A DNA stretch of 64,000 bases from Echinarachnius parma (taxonomy: Eukaryota; Echinodermata; Echinoidea; Clypeasteroida; Echinarachniidae). Below, one piece after another: positions 39,815 to 50,898 of the stretch. The DNA lies in NCBI GenBank assembly GCA_037951105.1, contig JBAMJV010001397.1:1-64000 (forward strand), given 5' to 3'. Under the pieces are notes generated by a model. It saw only the letters and a list, made by a program, of their open reading frames with translations. It did no database searches and was not told the DNA's origin. A program made the translations under genes and the position numbers. Within the stretch, counting starts at the first letter, position 1; each line of letters starts with the position of its first letter.

Positions 39815-41125
39815 TTAAGGCTGAGTCGGTTCGGTCGATCACACCGGTTACCGACCGTTTCAATCGGGACCCGGTTTCGTTATATCGGAAACGGTGCCCC
39901 GAAAAAAAATAAAAATAAATACAATGTTAAAAAAGAAATTAAGATTATCACAATAATGTAGCGGAATTCAAATAAAAACGGGGCAATTGATATCATTTAC
40001 TTTAAAGAGTGGTTATTATCGAGAAATTCTTGGTTCTTTACTTCGTTTGACAGTCAGAAATTGAACAGGAAGCGCAAAATTGCTAGTCATTTGATCGATA
40101 TTGTCGGCGGATGTGCACACAATGTTAGTCCGATACTCCAGGGGAGTTGTCTGATGGATCTTTGTATGATCCAGCTGATAAGCCAGTGCATTCAAAAAGT
40201 AGCTCAAAATACGTTTTTTGGTCATTTGCACCATTTTAAAATGTTTTGATATTCTACTTACATGATTTCATGGCGTTTGATAGCTGAACAGAAACAAAAA
40301 TGAGCCCCAAAACAATGAAAACAATTACGCAAAATATCGATAAAAAACGATTCGCTCCTATTCGCTCGTATACTTTGTGTGCAAACGTATGGCCTGGATG
40401 AATTAACATAGTTCCACCGGCCGGCGGATGAATCTCGCGTAAGAAAAAAAGACCCGTAACTTGCACGCAAAGTATACGAGCGATATGCATGAAACAGCGG
40501 CCCGAAAACTTGCTGCATGCTGTAGCTCAATTCATCAACCTTCGATCCTCACGATCACGAATGTTCCTTGGAAATTTATCGATAATTCAGCACAGTTTTT
40601 TCATTGTTTTGGGGGTGATTTTGTATTCTGTTCAGCTTTCAAATGCCATGTTATCATGTAAGTAGACTACCAAAATGGTGTTGATTGCGAAAAGGCTAAT
40701 TTATAGCCACTTTTTGAGGGCAGTGGCTCACAGTCACAAGCGATCGTTTCCCCCCGACTAGCGGGCTAAGTTTCTGTGAACCGTGTTGTGATGGGCAATG
40801 GTGAACAAACGATCGATTTATATGTCCAATTTACTTCGAAAAAAAATACTTTTCATGCGAAACTGAGTTAATTCTGGATAGTCTGTAACTATTTTCCCGT
40901 AAAGATTGATATGTAAATCCATAAAAGCCTCAGTATTTATAATGTTATTTGCATATAAAAAGAGCAATATAAGCCCCAAACAGTGCATTTTTGCCGATGC
41001 GTGCACGATTGCGTGATTTTACCGGTCCGAGTTCGACGGTAAAAATTTATCGGGATACCGGTTCCCGACCGGTAAAAGTTTATCGGGACCCGGTTCCGAC
41101 AATTACCGACATGACTCGGCCTTAA
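39815..41125. mobile_element. 1.3-kb foldback-type element with TTAAGGC ends
   Basis: The left end TTAAGGCTGAGTC is inverted to GACTCGGCCTTAA at the right. ACCGGTTACCGACCG and AATCGGGACCCGGTTTCG at the left correspond to ATCGGGACCCGGTTCCGACA at the right. Inside, 40234-40340 and 40590-40680 are inverted arms (TGATTTCATGGCGTTTGATA against CAAATGCCATG), and GCTCGTATACTTTGTGTGC pairs with GCACGCAAAGTATACGAGC near the centre. No transposase is seen. Confidence 0.6.
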
Positions 41126-41379
41126 GATATATACATGTATGTTGAGAGCTTGAGATTTTGTAACAGATGGTGACAGTTATATACTGCAGTTCAAGGCCCA
41201 TAACAATAATACACTGTAACTATATTTATAACATGAGCACATCTGTTGTTAGACACCTGTGGCTCACATTCATAAAAATCACAATAGTAGTTGCATTCTA
41301 CTTCTGATTCTTCTGGTAGTGCTTAGTAAAGCAAAGAGGTTTTCTTCATCACCCACTATGGTTTTATGAATAATCATTT

Positions 41380-41563
41380 GTGGTGTAAAAGACCTATGAT
41401 TGTAAAATTGAAACAATTATTATTTCTTCGCCTATTATTGACCAATTAGTTAGAACAAAGGATCAAATGAAAGCTTGTGATGAGGCCATTGTAATGGTAT
41501 GAAAATCTACATTTTGATTTTTACTGACAAATGCCAGGTTTTGCTATATAGCCGGTCACATTT
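41380..41563. mobile_element. MITE family 4, 3' part
   Basis: ATGATTGTAAAATTGAAACA..TTTTGCTATATAGCCGGTCA matches the right two-thirds of 31794-32432. The left end is not recognisable. Confidence 0.6.
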
Positions 41564-42453
41564 ATTACCTGCCAATAGAACACTAGTTACCAGCTAAAGT
41601 TACTGTATTGTTTCATACCTATACTTAGCATAACAAAAGAGTCTTAATCATGGAATTAAGCTAGTGCCATTTTATGAATACAGGCTCTGGACTGTGTAGA
41701 TCATGGTTTACAAATTTATAAATGACTACAATAAATTATTACCCGATGATGATATGTGTTTATATTTATTCCTGTGTGCAATTATTCATATTCATGGAGC
41801 CATATACTAAATCTGATTTTTTGTTTAGTACGTCTATATATCATATTTGAAGCCTTTACACCTACGTATTTTTATCATGGTTTGTACTTTAGGAATTAAC
41901 AATTTGCTGTATTTTAACATTTTATATGTTAGCCATCAAAATATATTCATCTTTATAAAAGAAGTGTCAACTTTAAGAATAAGTTATTTTCCATATGCCA
42001 TTATAAAAACATATGTATCACATTAATATTGAATAATTCTTACATAATATCAAGTATTGTTGAATGAGAATTTCAGTCTTCTTAGCATGTTAGTAATCAA
42101 GTAAATCCAATATAATTTATGTTTGTAAGGTTATATTGTTGGATTAACCCACTGGAGAAGATATGATGTTAGTACAACATGCTTTCTCCATAGACTCCAG
42201 TCCTAGACCAGTCGTGAATGGGTTAGCATGTTTTGGTAATCAAATAATTCCAATGCGTTATAGTGTCAGCAAGAAAAGTAAAACAGCAAGAAAATTATCC
42301 GTCCATTCTTCCAAACACTTGAACACATAATTTATGTTACTTTTGTATATATTATATCATCCTGTAATTATTATTTTGTATTTAATCGTCGTCTCAAAAA
42401 TACATTTATTGTCATGTAGATCTACTCAAGTGTCAAGTAGAGGGGCTTGTTAT
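41564..42453. other. Intergenic, nothing recognised
   Basis: Very AT-rich sequence without repeats seen elsewhere in the window. Confidence 0.35.
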
Positions 42454-42548
42454 ATGCATCATATATGCCAATTAAAACTAGTTTCCATAGTTACCGCATG
42501 CAAACAATTCCACCGACCCACAAAATAAACTTGCGCATCATCTGTTTT

Positions 42549-42801
42549 ATAGAATGGGCATTGTTACGCCCCCCAAAAAGTCAAAAAATTAAAAATTAGA
42601 AAAATTACCGGATGCATGAAATAATTTTACCGGACGCATGAAATTTTTTACCGGAGGCATGACATTTTTTACCGGACGCATGATTTTTTTACCGGACGCA
42701 TGAAATTTTTACCGGACGCATCCAGTACAATTAATTGTCTGCACAAATTTTGCTCTTAACCAATCAGATTGCAGGGATTTATCAACCCATTCTATAAATG
42801 C
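42549..42801. mobile_element. MITE with ACCGGACGCATGAAATTTTT tandem core
   Basis: TTTTATAGAATGGGC at the left is inverted to CCCATTCTATAAA at the right. The core has about five units of ACCGGACGCATGAAATTTTT (42607-42722). A 27-bp sequence beginning ATGCATCATATATGCC lies at 42454-42480 and again at 42798-42824. Related elements with ACCGACGCATGGC-type cores lie at 60050-60150 and 60640-60780. Confidence 0.65.
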
Positions 42802-43109
42802 ATCATATATGCCAATTAAAACTAACAAAAAACGTATTTTACTCAAACCGTTGCTTGAAAAACTATTAGAGCCATCATTATAATTGTAATCAATTAAATG
42901 CTTTGGGGATAATAGCTTGAGTAAACATGCATGTGATATGTTTAAATTAATATGATAATATGATGCATATACAAAGCAACTCCATTCGACTCTTTGCTTT
43001 GATCATTTTATATATTGTTTGCAATATAGTGAACCTATTTTATAATAAATGCAATAGTTTGATATTGAACATTTATTGGTTTTATATATTATTTCATTTA
43101 ATTAGATGA

Positions 43110-43345
43110 CGATGATGTTGATGATGATGATAATGATGAAAAGGTAATGATGCTTGTGATGCTTATTGTGATGATGACAGATGATCACGATAATGTTGAT
43201 GGTGATGATGACAGCTGAATGATGATGATAGATATGTTAAGTGATGATACATAAGTTAATTGATAAGCTGGTAATGATGCTGGTAAAGATGGAATTAATG
43301 ATGATTTTGACGATGACGGCGATGATGATCTGATGATTACGATTA
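43110..43345. repeat. GAT-rich degenerate microsatellite
   Basis: Imperfect GATGAT triplets interspersed with GAT-like variants over about 230 bp. Confidence 0.75.
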
Positions 43346-43450
43346 AGTACTTACTAAGTACTGCATGTTCAAATGGAACAGAGTACTAGACGTCTTAAAA
43401 ATCATAAATACCTTCATAGTTCATAGTGTACTTTCATTTGTTCTGCAAAA

Positions 43451-43702
43451 CTATTTGGATATTATCATGCACACAGCGACGTAGCTACCGGAGAGACTGA
43501 TGGAGTCTCTGTCAGAGATGACCGAGTGCTGGACTCGAGGATCGTCTGAGTATTCTTTTGGCGCTCTTACTACCGCGATGAGTTGGTCGTTTGCGAAGGA
43601 AGCCCAAGGATTTGACTCTCTTGAAGTCTTGTGCAGGTATAGCCGAAGTATTCCATTACCTTGCATGGTGTTGAAGGTGTGGAGGGAAGTGCTGTCGTAA
43701 GT
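43451..43702. other. Unassigned segment, open on both strands
   Basis: A higher-GC stretch reads without stops on the minus strand (MTYDSTSLHTFNTMQG, then RESNPWASFANDQLIAVVRA). On the plus strand it reads MESLSEMTECWTRGSSEYSF and SFAKEAQGFDSLEVLCRYSR. Composition differs from the flanking AT-rich DNA, and it sits right beside the hAT insertion at 43785. I do not recognise either peptide. CAGCGACGTAGCTACCGG at 43476 resembles a hAT left end, so it may be the inside of an older element. Confidence 0.3.
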
Positions 43703-43784
43703 CATGTGATGATTCTGCTCATAACCTACTATTGCTATTACTCCTATAATTTTTTTACAATCATAACTATATACAACATGACTG

Positions 43785-44907
43785 CAGGGGCGTCGATCCT
43801 GGGGGGGCAGGGGGGGCGGTCGCCCCCCCCCCCCCCCAATAAAAAATATTGGGGGGGGGGGGGCGAACATATCATTTCGCCCCCCAAATAATTCCGAAAA
43901 TGAGGAAGAAAAAAATCGAGTGATATAATGCCAAAGAGGGGAAAGACATCAATAATTAATCTCCAAAATAACCAGTTTTTTAAGTTGAAAAGGACTGTAA
44001 ATCTCTTTTTTGCCGCGCGCTTCGCGCGCATACAGTTTCTCATATTGCAAGTTTCATTTTGGTTGCGGGAACTCACCTTTTGAAATGTGTTGGGCAGTGT
44101 AATTTCTCAAACGCACACCTCAAACGAAGTTTACCCTCATCTATCATGTCAATGATAGCACACCGTCACAGAAAATAAAATAATCTGAAATATATCTTTC
44201 AGTCAATTCGGTCTATATGCGCTGAACGCAAATCAAATTGGAATATCATGTCACCCCACATTTGAAAGTGGAGGAGATTGTCCCCCTCCCTTTGTCATTA
44301 TGTATGTTTGGTTCCATACTTATATACTTCATATTACGTGAAATTTCTGTCTCAGGTGTGCACCAAATCGCACAATTTCACGCCCAAAAATACAAAAGCT
44401 CCCTACTGTGGGAGGGGGACACCCCCTCCCACACCCTCCCCCGCTCGGTCGTTTCGCTTCCTCGCAATGTCTCTCCTCCACTTATGAGAAGTTGTTGACG
44501 CCCTTGCTTAGTTTCATGGGAGCCCAAGACTATATCGATGGCTCTATATTATACAGGATCACGTGGATCCATCTCGGCTCAATCTTTTCCTCGCTATGCC
44601 CTTTAAAAATACGTTACGAGTAGGTTCACTATTTTATACAATTTTAACACCCATGATAGGAGTTGCACACGTCTGAAATCTAAAAGCTTCCGGGGGCTCC
44701 GCCCCCTGGACCCCCATTATTGTCCCCAAATGTGGGTGCCCCCCAAAGTCAGGTCTTCGAGCCATCAAGACACTTTCAATGAGCGCATAATAAAACTTTC
44801 GGGCATGCCAATGTGGGGTTTTAGCTCTCTCAGTGGTCACTCTGGAAATTTTTTCAAATTTCGCCCCCCCCCCCCCCCCCAATCGCAAAAACGGATCGAC
44901 GCCCCTG
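43785..44907. mobile_element. Non-autonomous hAT-type element, 1123 bp, intact ends
   Basis: It starts CAGGGGCGTCGATCC and ends GGATCGACGCCCCTG, a 15-bp perfect inverted repeat. It is flanked by CATGACTG at 43777-43784 and 44908-44915, a perfect 8-bp target duplication. It has no transposase. The interior contains the dispersed module (44340-44475) and poly-G/poly-C runs. Same family as 14916-16030. Confidence 0.9.
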
Positions 44908-45195
44908 CATGACTGGACTGATAAAATAAACTATTAAGAAAAGTTATGGTAGGACAAGAACATACGTTATCCGGACGGCATTTATTATTAGACGAAGGTT
45001 GTTCCAAACATATCTTTTAAAGTCAAAAGCTAGTAAACTGGCACACCCCGTGAGAAGGAATTTAGTTATTAGATAATTGACGACTGATTACATACGGATA
45101 CAGCCATTACAAAGAAATTATCTTCGTTAAACATATCAAAATGAACAATATATACAGAGTAGAAATCCGTTCAACGTATACCTTTATCAATATTA

Positions 45196-45615
45196 AAGGG
45201 ATAGTACAGTTTTGGTCAAACATAATTGTATTAATTCAAACTTGCACAATATCATTAAACACTAACATAATAGTTCAATGATACTTGAATGGTACAGCAA
45301 CATACGTAGTTACATATAAGTTACATTTCAATCATTTTGTATCAACGAATGTGATGTTTGGTTAAAATCATTATTCAATTGAGATATCAAAAACAATTTT
45401 AAAACCATTTTGATAGATTTTCGAAAATGTGTAGCATTTAAAAATACCTTTTTACATTATCATGATTATTGAATACAAGTTTGATCTCCACGTTTATTTC
45501 AATGAGATATACTAATGGATATTTCAGCTGTTTCCGATAAATGTTGATCAAATTAAGTTGACTCTAGTCAATAAAATTGTATGCTCTTTCTAATTTTACA
45601 CACAGAGATCTTATG
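45196..45615 (+). mobile_element. MITE family 1 copy, diverged
   Basis: It starts TTAAAGGGATAGTACAGTTTTGG. The second half, with CAGCTGTTTCCGATAAATGTTGATCAAATTAAGTT, matches the family in reverse orientation. The right end is lost. Confidence 0.55.
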
Positions 45616-45639
45616 TAAAACTCATATACAATATGTTTA

Positions 45640-45935
45640 CCTTGTTGTATTCGTATTACCAGTGAAGGCATGGCCCTGTTTTTGCTGTTCTTCCTTTTTT
45701 CTTTCCCTTTCGTAAAAAAGAATTTTACGATTGAAGTGTTCGGATTTTTAATTATCCACTGAAAAGTTACAATTGTGTACAACATCACTACAATGAGTTA
45801 TCAAATATCACTTTGCAATTCTGCTTATTACTCGGCAATAAAACATCCATTTAACATGAAATTTGCCTTTTTTTTTCAACCACTCATTACTTCTTGCACA
45901 TGTCAACAAATGTAGGCCTACTAGATCCCTTGTGT
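45640..45935. mobile_element. MITE family 2 fragment
   Basis: CCTTGTTGTATTCGTATTA.. through TGTCAACAAATG..ACTAGATCCCTT matches 12215-12540. The left TTAAAGGG end is missing. Confidence 0.6.
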
Positions 45936-45989
45936 GGAAGAAACATTCGCAGGCGGGCTTGTGTGATAGTGCGACACTCACGAAACCAT

Positions 45990-46330
45990 ATAGGCGTACA
46001 TACCCAGGGGGGGGGGGGGGGTTCAACCCCCCCCCCCCCCCTCCCCTTAAACAAATTTAAGTGGTCTCGACAATCATAACCATGGTCTCGGCCCCCGAAA
46101 ACCAAGTGGTCTCGGTCTCGACCTCAACATTTTTGACGGATCTCGACGGTCTAGACAAATCTTCACTGACACTCCCCCCCCCCCCCCCCCGCTCGAAAAA
46201 TGTTCACCGACACCCCTGACCTCCCGCCCCCCCCCTTGAAAAATCCTCATCGACACCCCCCCCCCCCCCCCCCCTCAAAAATGTTGGTCAACGAAATAAC
46301 CCCCGTCCCCACCTTGAACAAATCGAAACT
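45990..46330. repeat. Poly-G/poly-C and GTCTCG-rich low-complexity region
   Basis: It contains several C or G runs of 10-20 bp with AGTGGTCTCGACAATC, CATGGTCTCGGCCCCCGAAA and CAAGTGGTCTCGGTCTCGAC variants. These resemble the GGTGGTCTCG units at the start of the window (1-240). Confidence 0.55.
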
Positions 46331-46332
46331 AA

Positions 46333-46777
46333 GACCCCGTTTACAGTGCAGGGCCGGGCCGAGCCCGGGCCGAGGCCGGCCTAAATTGCGGTACTCGGCC
46401 CCCAATTTTGTGCGTTTACAGTGGCGGGCTCGGCCCGGCCACCCTTCAATATTTTGTCGTAGTGGCGCTCTGCATGTAAACAAACGATTATTTTGAGGGC
46501 GCGCCGGGGTCACAGTGCAGAGGCGCTGCTGGCGCGTTATATCCTATGACGTAATGATCCTTTCACTTCCGGGGTCACATTTGGTACCGCATTTGGCCCT
46601 GCGTGCGTTTACAGTGAGAAAAGGCCGGGCCGAGCCGCGGCCGAGACAACCTCCAGAGCGGGGCCAAATGCGCGGCCACTTTTGGTACCGCATTTGGCCT
46701 TTTGAGCGTTTACAGTGAAAAAAGACCGGGCCGAGCCGCGGCTCGGCCCGGCCTTTTTTTTCACTGTAAACGGGGTC
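46333..46777. mobile_element. GC-rich PIF/Harbinger-like MITE, 445 bp
   Basis: GACCCCGTTTACAGTG and CACTGTAAACGGGGTC are perfect 16-bp inverted ends, flanked by TAA on both sides (46330-46332 and 46778-46780). The 3-bp TAA duplication is typical of PIF/Harbinger. The interior is full of GGCCGGGCCGAGCC units and three internal GCGTTTACAGTG copies, so ends and interior share a repeat. CpG density is far above the flanks. Confidence 0.8.
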
Positions 46778-46780
46778 TAA

Positions 46781-48153
46781 TTATCACATGTGAACTATAC
46801 TATGGCTATAGAGCACACGTCCTGCGTACAACATGGCGCCTTTCTGTGAGTTGTGAAGGCGCCGTGTGCACATGACGGCGCAGTGTCATTAATAAATGGC
46901 GGGTATTTCCAGATGCAGCCAAGCAAGGATGGTTACTCTTTGCGTGTTGGCGATCGTATTGTCGTGATGTACTCGTAGGAGATCGGGGTGGCGTGTTTCG
47001 TCGCGTCTCCACATATGATTCGCTAGGGTGGTATTTGTTGGAAGTATTCTGTATAAGAATGATTCAAATGACATACAATTTGCAATTAATCGGAATCGAA
47101 CGGCATGTGCTATAATTTAATGACTGAATTTGGCATTAGCTCAAAGGACCAACGAAGATAAATAAGCAAATACAAATGGTTGATAAATGACATTCCGTAA
47201 TGTATAATTACGTATTTGTTTTTAGATTGTTATTTTGAGACATGACATGTCCTACAATAGATATATTTCTATAATAGTAGAATTCATTTCAATTGTTTTT
47301 GTAACGACCTATGTATTTCATGTTTAGTTTATGTTTGTATACTGTATTCCAGGGCCCCATGGGAGACCAACTTATTGTTGAATGGGCCACCCTGGTAAAA
47401 CGTATTGAAATGAATATATAAATAAATACAATTCGCTATTCAATACATAAAAGTACCGTGTTTATTGCTGAAAATTATCCACATCTATGTAAGCTATATT
47501 GATTGCCAATTAATATTATTTGTTTGGTAGTTGAGACAAAATGGCACAAAATATCCTTCCTAGAACGGCATTTTAATTGTATCGTGTTTAGGAGACGATG
47601 TCTGCATTTTGTGTATAAACAAACGCACATCGATGAATTCGCGCTATCAAAGCCCAAAGTATAGAAAGCATGATTTGGTGTAAAAAATGACGGAGGTTAT
47701 TTTTATCCAATAACAATCAAATTATTATGAATGCAAAGAAATCTTGTGTATACTCAATATTGATTTTTGTTTGATTATTTTTGTTTAGCTATAGTATTTA
47801 TTGAATAAGAGTGGAAAAAGTGAAAACTTGCAAATCCGGCGGACCAATTAGAACAAAATTGTGTGTGCGAGATGGGGCAATCATAATGGAGCAACATATT
47901 TAAATCTAATTGTTGACGGACTTTTTTGATGCCAAATATTGAACGAAAGAAAGGTTTTTAGAAAGCTGATATTGTAAAGTTTTCTTTCCAAATGCTTTTT
48001 GATTGGACGATAGCCCGTCGAAAAAGAAGGTTTTGTATTTTAGCGTACAGCGACCTAGCCCATTTGTACAACTTCGCGCAGTTGCTGATCGTAAAGTGAC
48101 GCCAACAAATCGATATGCCGAAAGATCGCTATTAACTTACTGTTTGCGGAGGT
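46781..48153. other. Intergenic region downstream of the receptor gene
   Basis: A LINE or SINE tail-like segment, GGGCCCCATGGGAGACCAAC..GGGCCACCCTGGTAAAA, lies at 47353-47400 and is followed by AATAAATA. The receptor's 3' UTR on the minus strand should lie at the right edge (below 48154). A minus-strand AATAAA is present at about 47796-47801 but unverified. Confidence 0.35.
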
Positions 48154-48701
48154 CTACACGCGCGAGACATTGTTGAAGATATGCATCTGTCCAGCAGGGT
48201 TGGGCGGACTGGCTTCAGTTGGGGGTAAGCCTACTTCATTACCATCAGGCTGCTTCTCACTGGTCTCGAATGCAACGCTGAACCTCGATGGATCCAGAGC
48301 AAGGTATACATGGTCATCGGTTGGTGACTGCAGCGCCATGTAATTATCGCTCTCTTGAACATTCTCAAAGGCAGGGATCGTTTCGTATTCTGGTGGCTTG
48401 TCATCAGGGTCTAAGTTCACACCGATGCCATAATACCCGTTGTTGATTTGCCCGTCGATGGTGGTAGCATATGCAGGGGAATTTCCCGCCAGATCGGACG
48501 AGATAGCGCCTACAGCGTGGTTGTCCCGTGGTGGTGGAGCCGGGGCGCTTGAGGCGTAGTACAGAGCGATGGAGGAGTCGGACGTTTTGCAAAGTTTGCC
48601 GCGCTTAAACAACAGGTAAACAAGCCCAGTTATGAGCACGAAGGCAACAGTGAGGCAGATACACAGAGTGATGACGAAAGTGTTTCCTCCGGAAGACGTA
48701 T
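48154..48701 (-). CDS. Receptor last exon: transmembrane helix and cytoplasmic tail
   Basis: The acceptor is ACGTTTCAG and the stop lies at 48154-48156. The exon starts DTSSGGN, then the membrane helix TFVITLCICLTVAFVLITGL followed by VYLLF and the basic stop-transfer KRGK. The tail has paired tyrosines (ALYYASS, NGYYGIG), SPAYATT, and DKPPEYETI with a PPxY WW-domain ligand. Then comes NYMALQSPTDDHVYLAL, which is YxxL, eight residues, YxxL, the ITAM spacing. It ends IFNNVSRV, whose C-terminal residues could be a class II-like PDZ ligand. Confidence 0.85.
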
Positions 48702-50858
48702 CTGAAACGTATTAATAATGAATAAAATGTATATAGATATAATGTGAAACAGCATTTTTCCAACCATTTCTTTTCAATTATATAAGTAGTAATTTTCCCA
48801 TGTTTAATTTATCATGTTTAATTGTCATTGTATATAGGCAGTTAGCCCTCAACATACTACAACAAAATATATTGAACATCCGTCATGTTTCGCATTTCAA
48901 TGTAACACAGGGTTGCCAACTTTGAAGCAGGGTGTGAGATTGAGACATTGCGAGGGAGCGGAGCGACCGACCACGCGCGGGCCGCTAGCGAGGGAGCGAA
49001 GCGACCGAGCGGGGGGAGGGTGTCCCCCCTCCCACAGTAGGGAGCTTTTGCAATTTTGAACTTGAAATCGTGCAATCTGATGCATACCTAATGAGGTAAA
49101 ATAACATTTCATATACAGTCATTAAACACCCTAGCTAAGTCACTTACTTAACAATACCGGGGGGGGGGGGGGGGAAGGTGTGGGAGGGTGTGTCCTCCCT
49201 CCCACGGTAGGGAACTTTTGCAATTTTGAACTTGAAATCATGCAATCTGATGCATACCTAATGAGGTAAAATAAAATTTCATATACAGTCATTAAACACC
49301 CTAGCTAAGTCACTATGTTACTTAACAATAACGGGGGAGGGTGTGGGAGGGGGGGGGGGGGGGGTGTCCCCCCTCCAACGGTAGGGAGCTTTTGCAATTT
49401 TGAACTTGAAATCGTGCAATCTGATGCATACCTAATGAGGTAAAATAACATTTCATATACAGTCATTAAACACCCTATGTTACGCCTACGCTTATACGGA
49501 ACGCCTGAACGTTAATATACGTATTATATGCTTTTTTTTGTTTTGTGTTCAATATGCTTCTAAGGCGTGTGATATTACGAGATCAGCGTGAGAGCGTGAG
49601 AGAGGGGTGAAATGCGTGTTTCACACGCTCAATGCGTGAGACTTGGCAACTGTAACATGGGTACCAAATAGAATAGTGGTGATTACGTTTTGTTGAATAT
49701 AAGCGTTTTCTTCGAAATACTGAATTCCCAAATACATTTTAAATAGCTAACCAGGTTCCCGTAAGCATGTAAGCATGGGATTAATATTATGAGCAACGTG
49801 AACAAATATAAGGTTCTACGATGTACCCTCGACAGTGAGCTTCGCATGAGGAGACGACACCGATGGGTCACCGTTAGCGCCTGGTGAGAGGGTGCAGAAA
49901 TACAGAGCATCGTCTTCTAACTGGACATCTGCGATGGACAGATGATATTCGCCAGTTGCATCGCTGCCTGTGATGGACACTCGACCACTGCAAATATGAG
50001 ACACGCAAAGAGAGAAAGACATTTTAATCAACGTGATTAAAGGTCAAGTTTCTTTGACATTAATGTCGCTTTTCCATCATCTCGACCTTGCTCACTACCA
50101 TTGCTATTGTCGGTAGGAGGATAAGCTGTGTCATCACAATCTTCATCATTATCTTGAAAAGCTTTTAAGAGACTTAGTAACATTGTTCAAATTCTCAAAA
50201 CTTACATAGAACTTTAGTGGTTTTCTCATACCTTATTATATTAATATAAACAAAACAAGCACGGGACATCAGGTTTTGGTTTTTCAAATTTCAATTTCGT
50301 TAAAAAGATAAATAAGATTGAAGTGTTCAGTTGTTAAATTGTCTACGGGATAAGCCGTGTACAAAGTAAGTGCTATGAGTTAGTGAATATCACTTTGCAT
50401 TTTGCTCATATCTCGGCCAAAAAACATCCAATTAGCGTGACATTTTCACACATTACTTTGTGGACATATCAGATCACACCAATGCGAATTTTATTAATCA
50501 CTCTTTCACTGTTTGCACTTGTCAACAAAGATACTAGATCCCTTTAAACAGCACTCCTAAAATGTTCCACCTATTGGCTGTTCTACACGGAGCCGTCCTA
50601 TTGTTACATACATGTTATACGGACTGAAAGGTACAATACCAAGTTACGGTAGCTGCTTATCATTAGTGGAAGAACATTGCAAGAATAATTAAAAGCAAAG
50701 CGTGCTCTTTATGACAAACAACACTTTATCCCAGTGCAGCGTCATGAAGGAGCTGCTAGATAAATTGAATCGAGTAGTACATTTAAGTACCGTGATCATC
50801 AAAACAAAATTGGTGACATTATCATCATTATCACTATCATCAACAGCCATCACTATCG

Positions 50859-50898
<40 letters not shown>

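Noticed and set aside
46200-46513. Pro-rich and Arg-rich frames on both strands
   Set aside because: They are homopolymer tracts and the GC-rich MITE.
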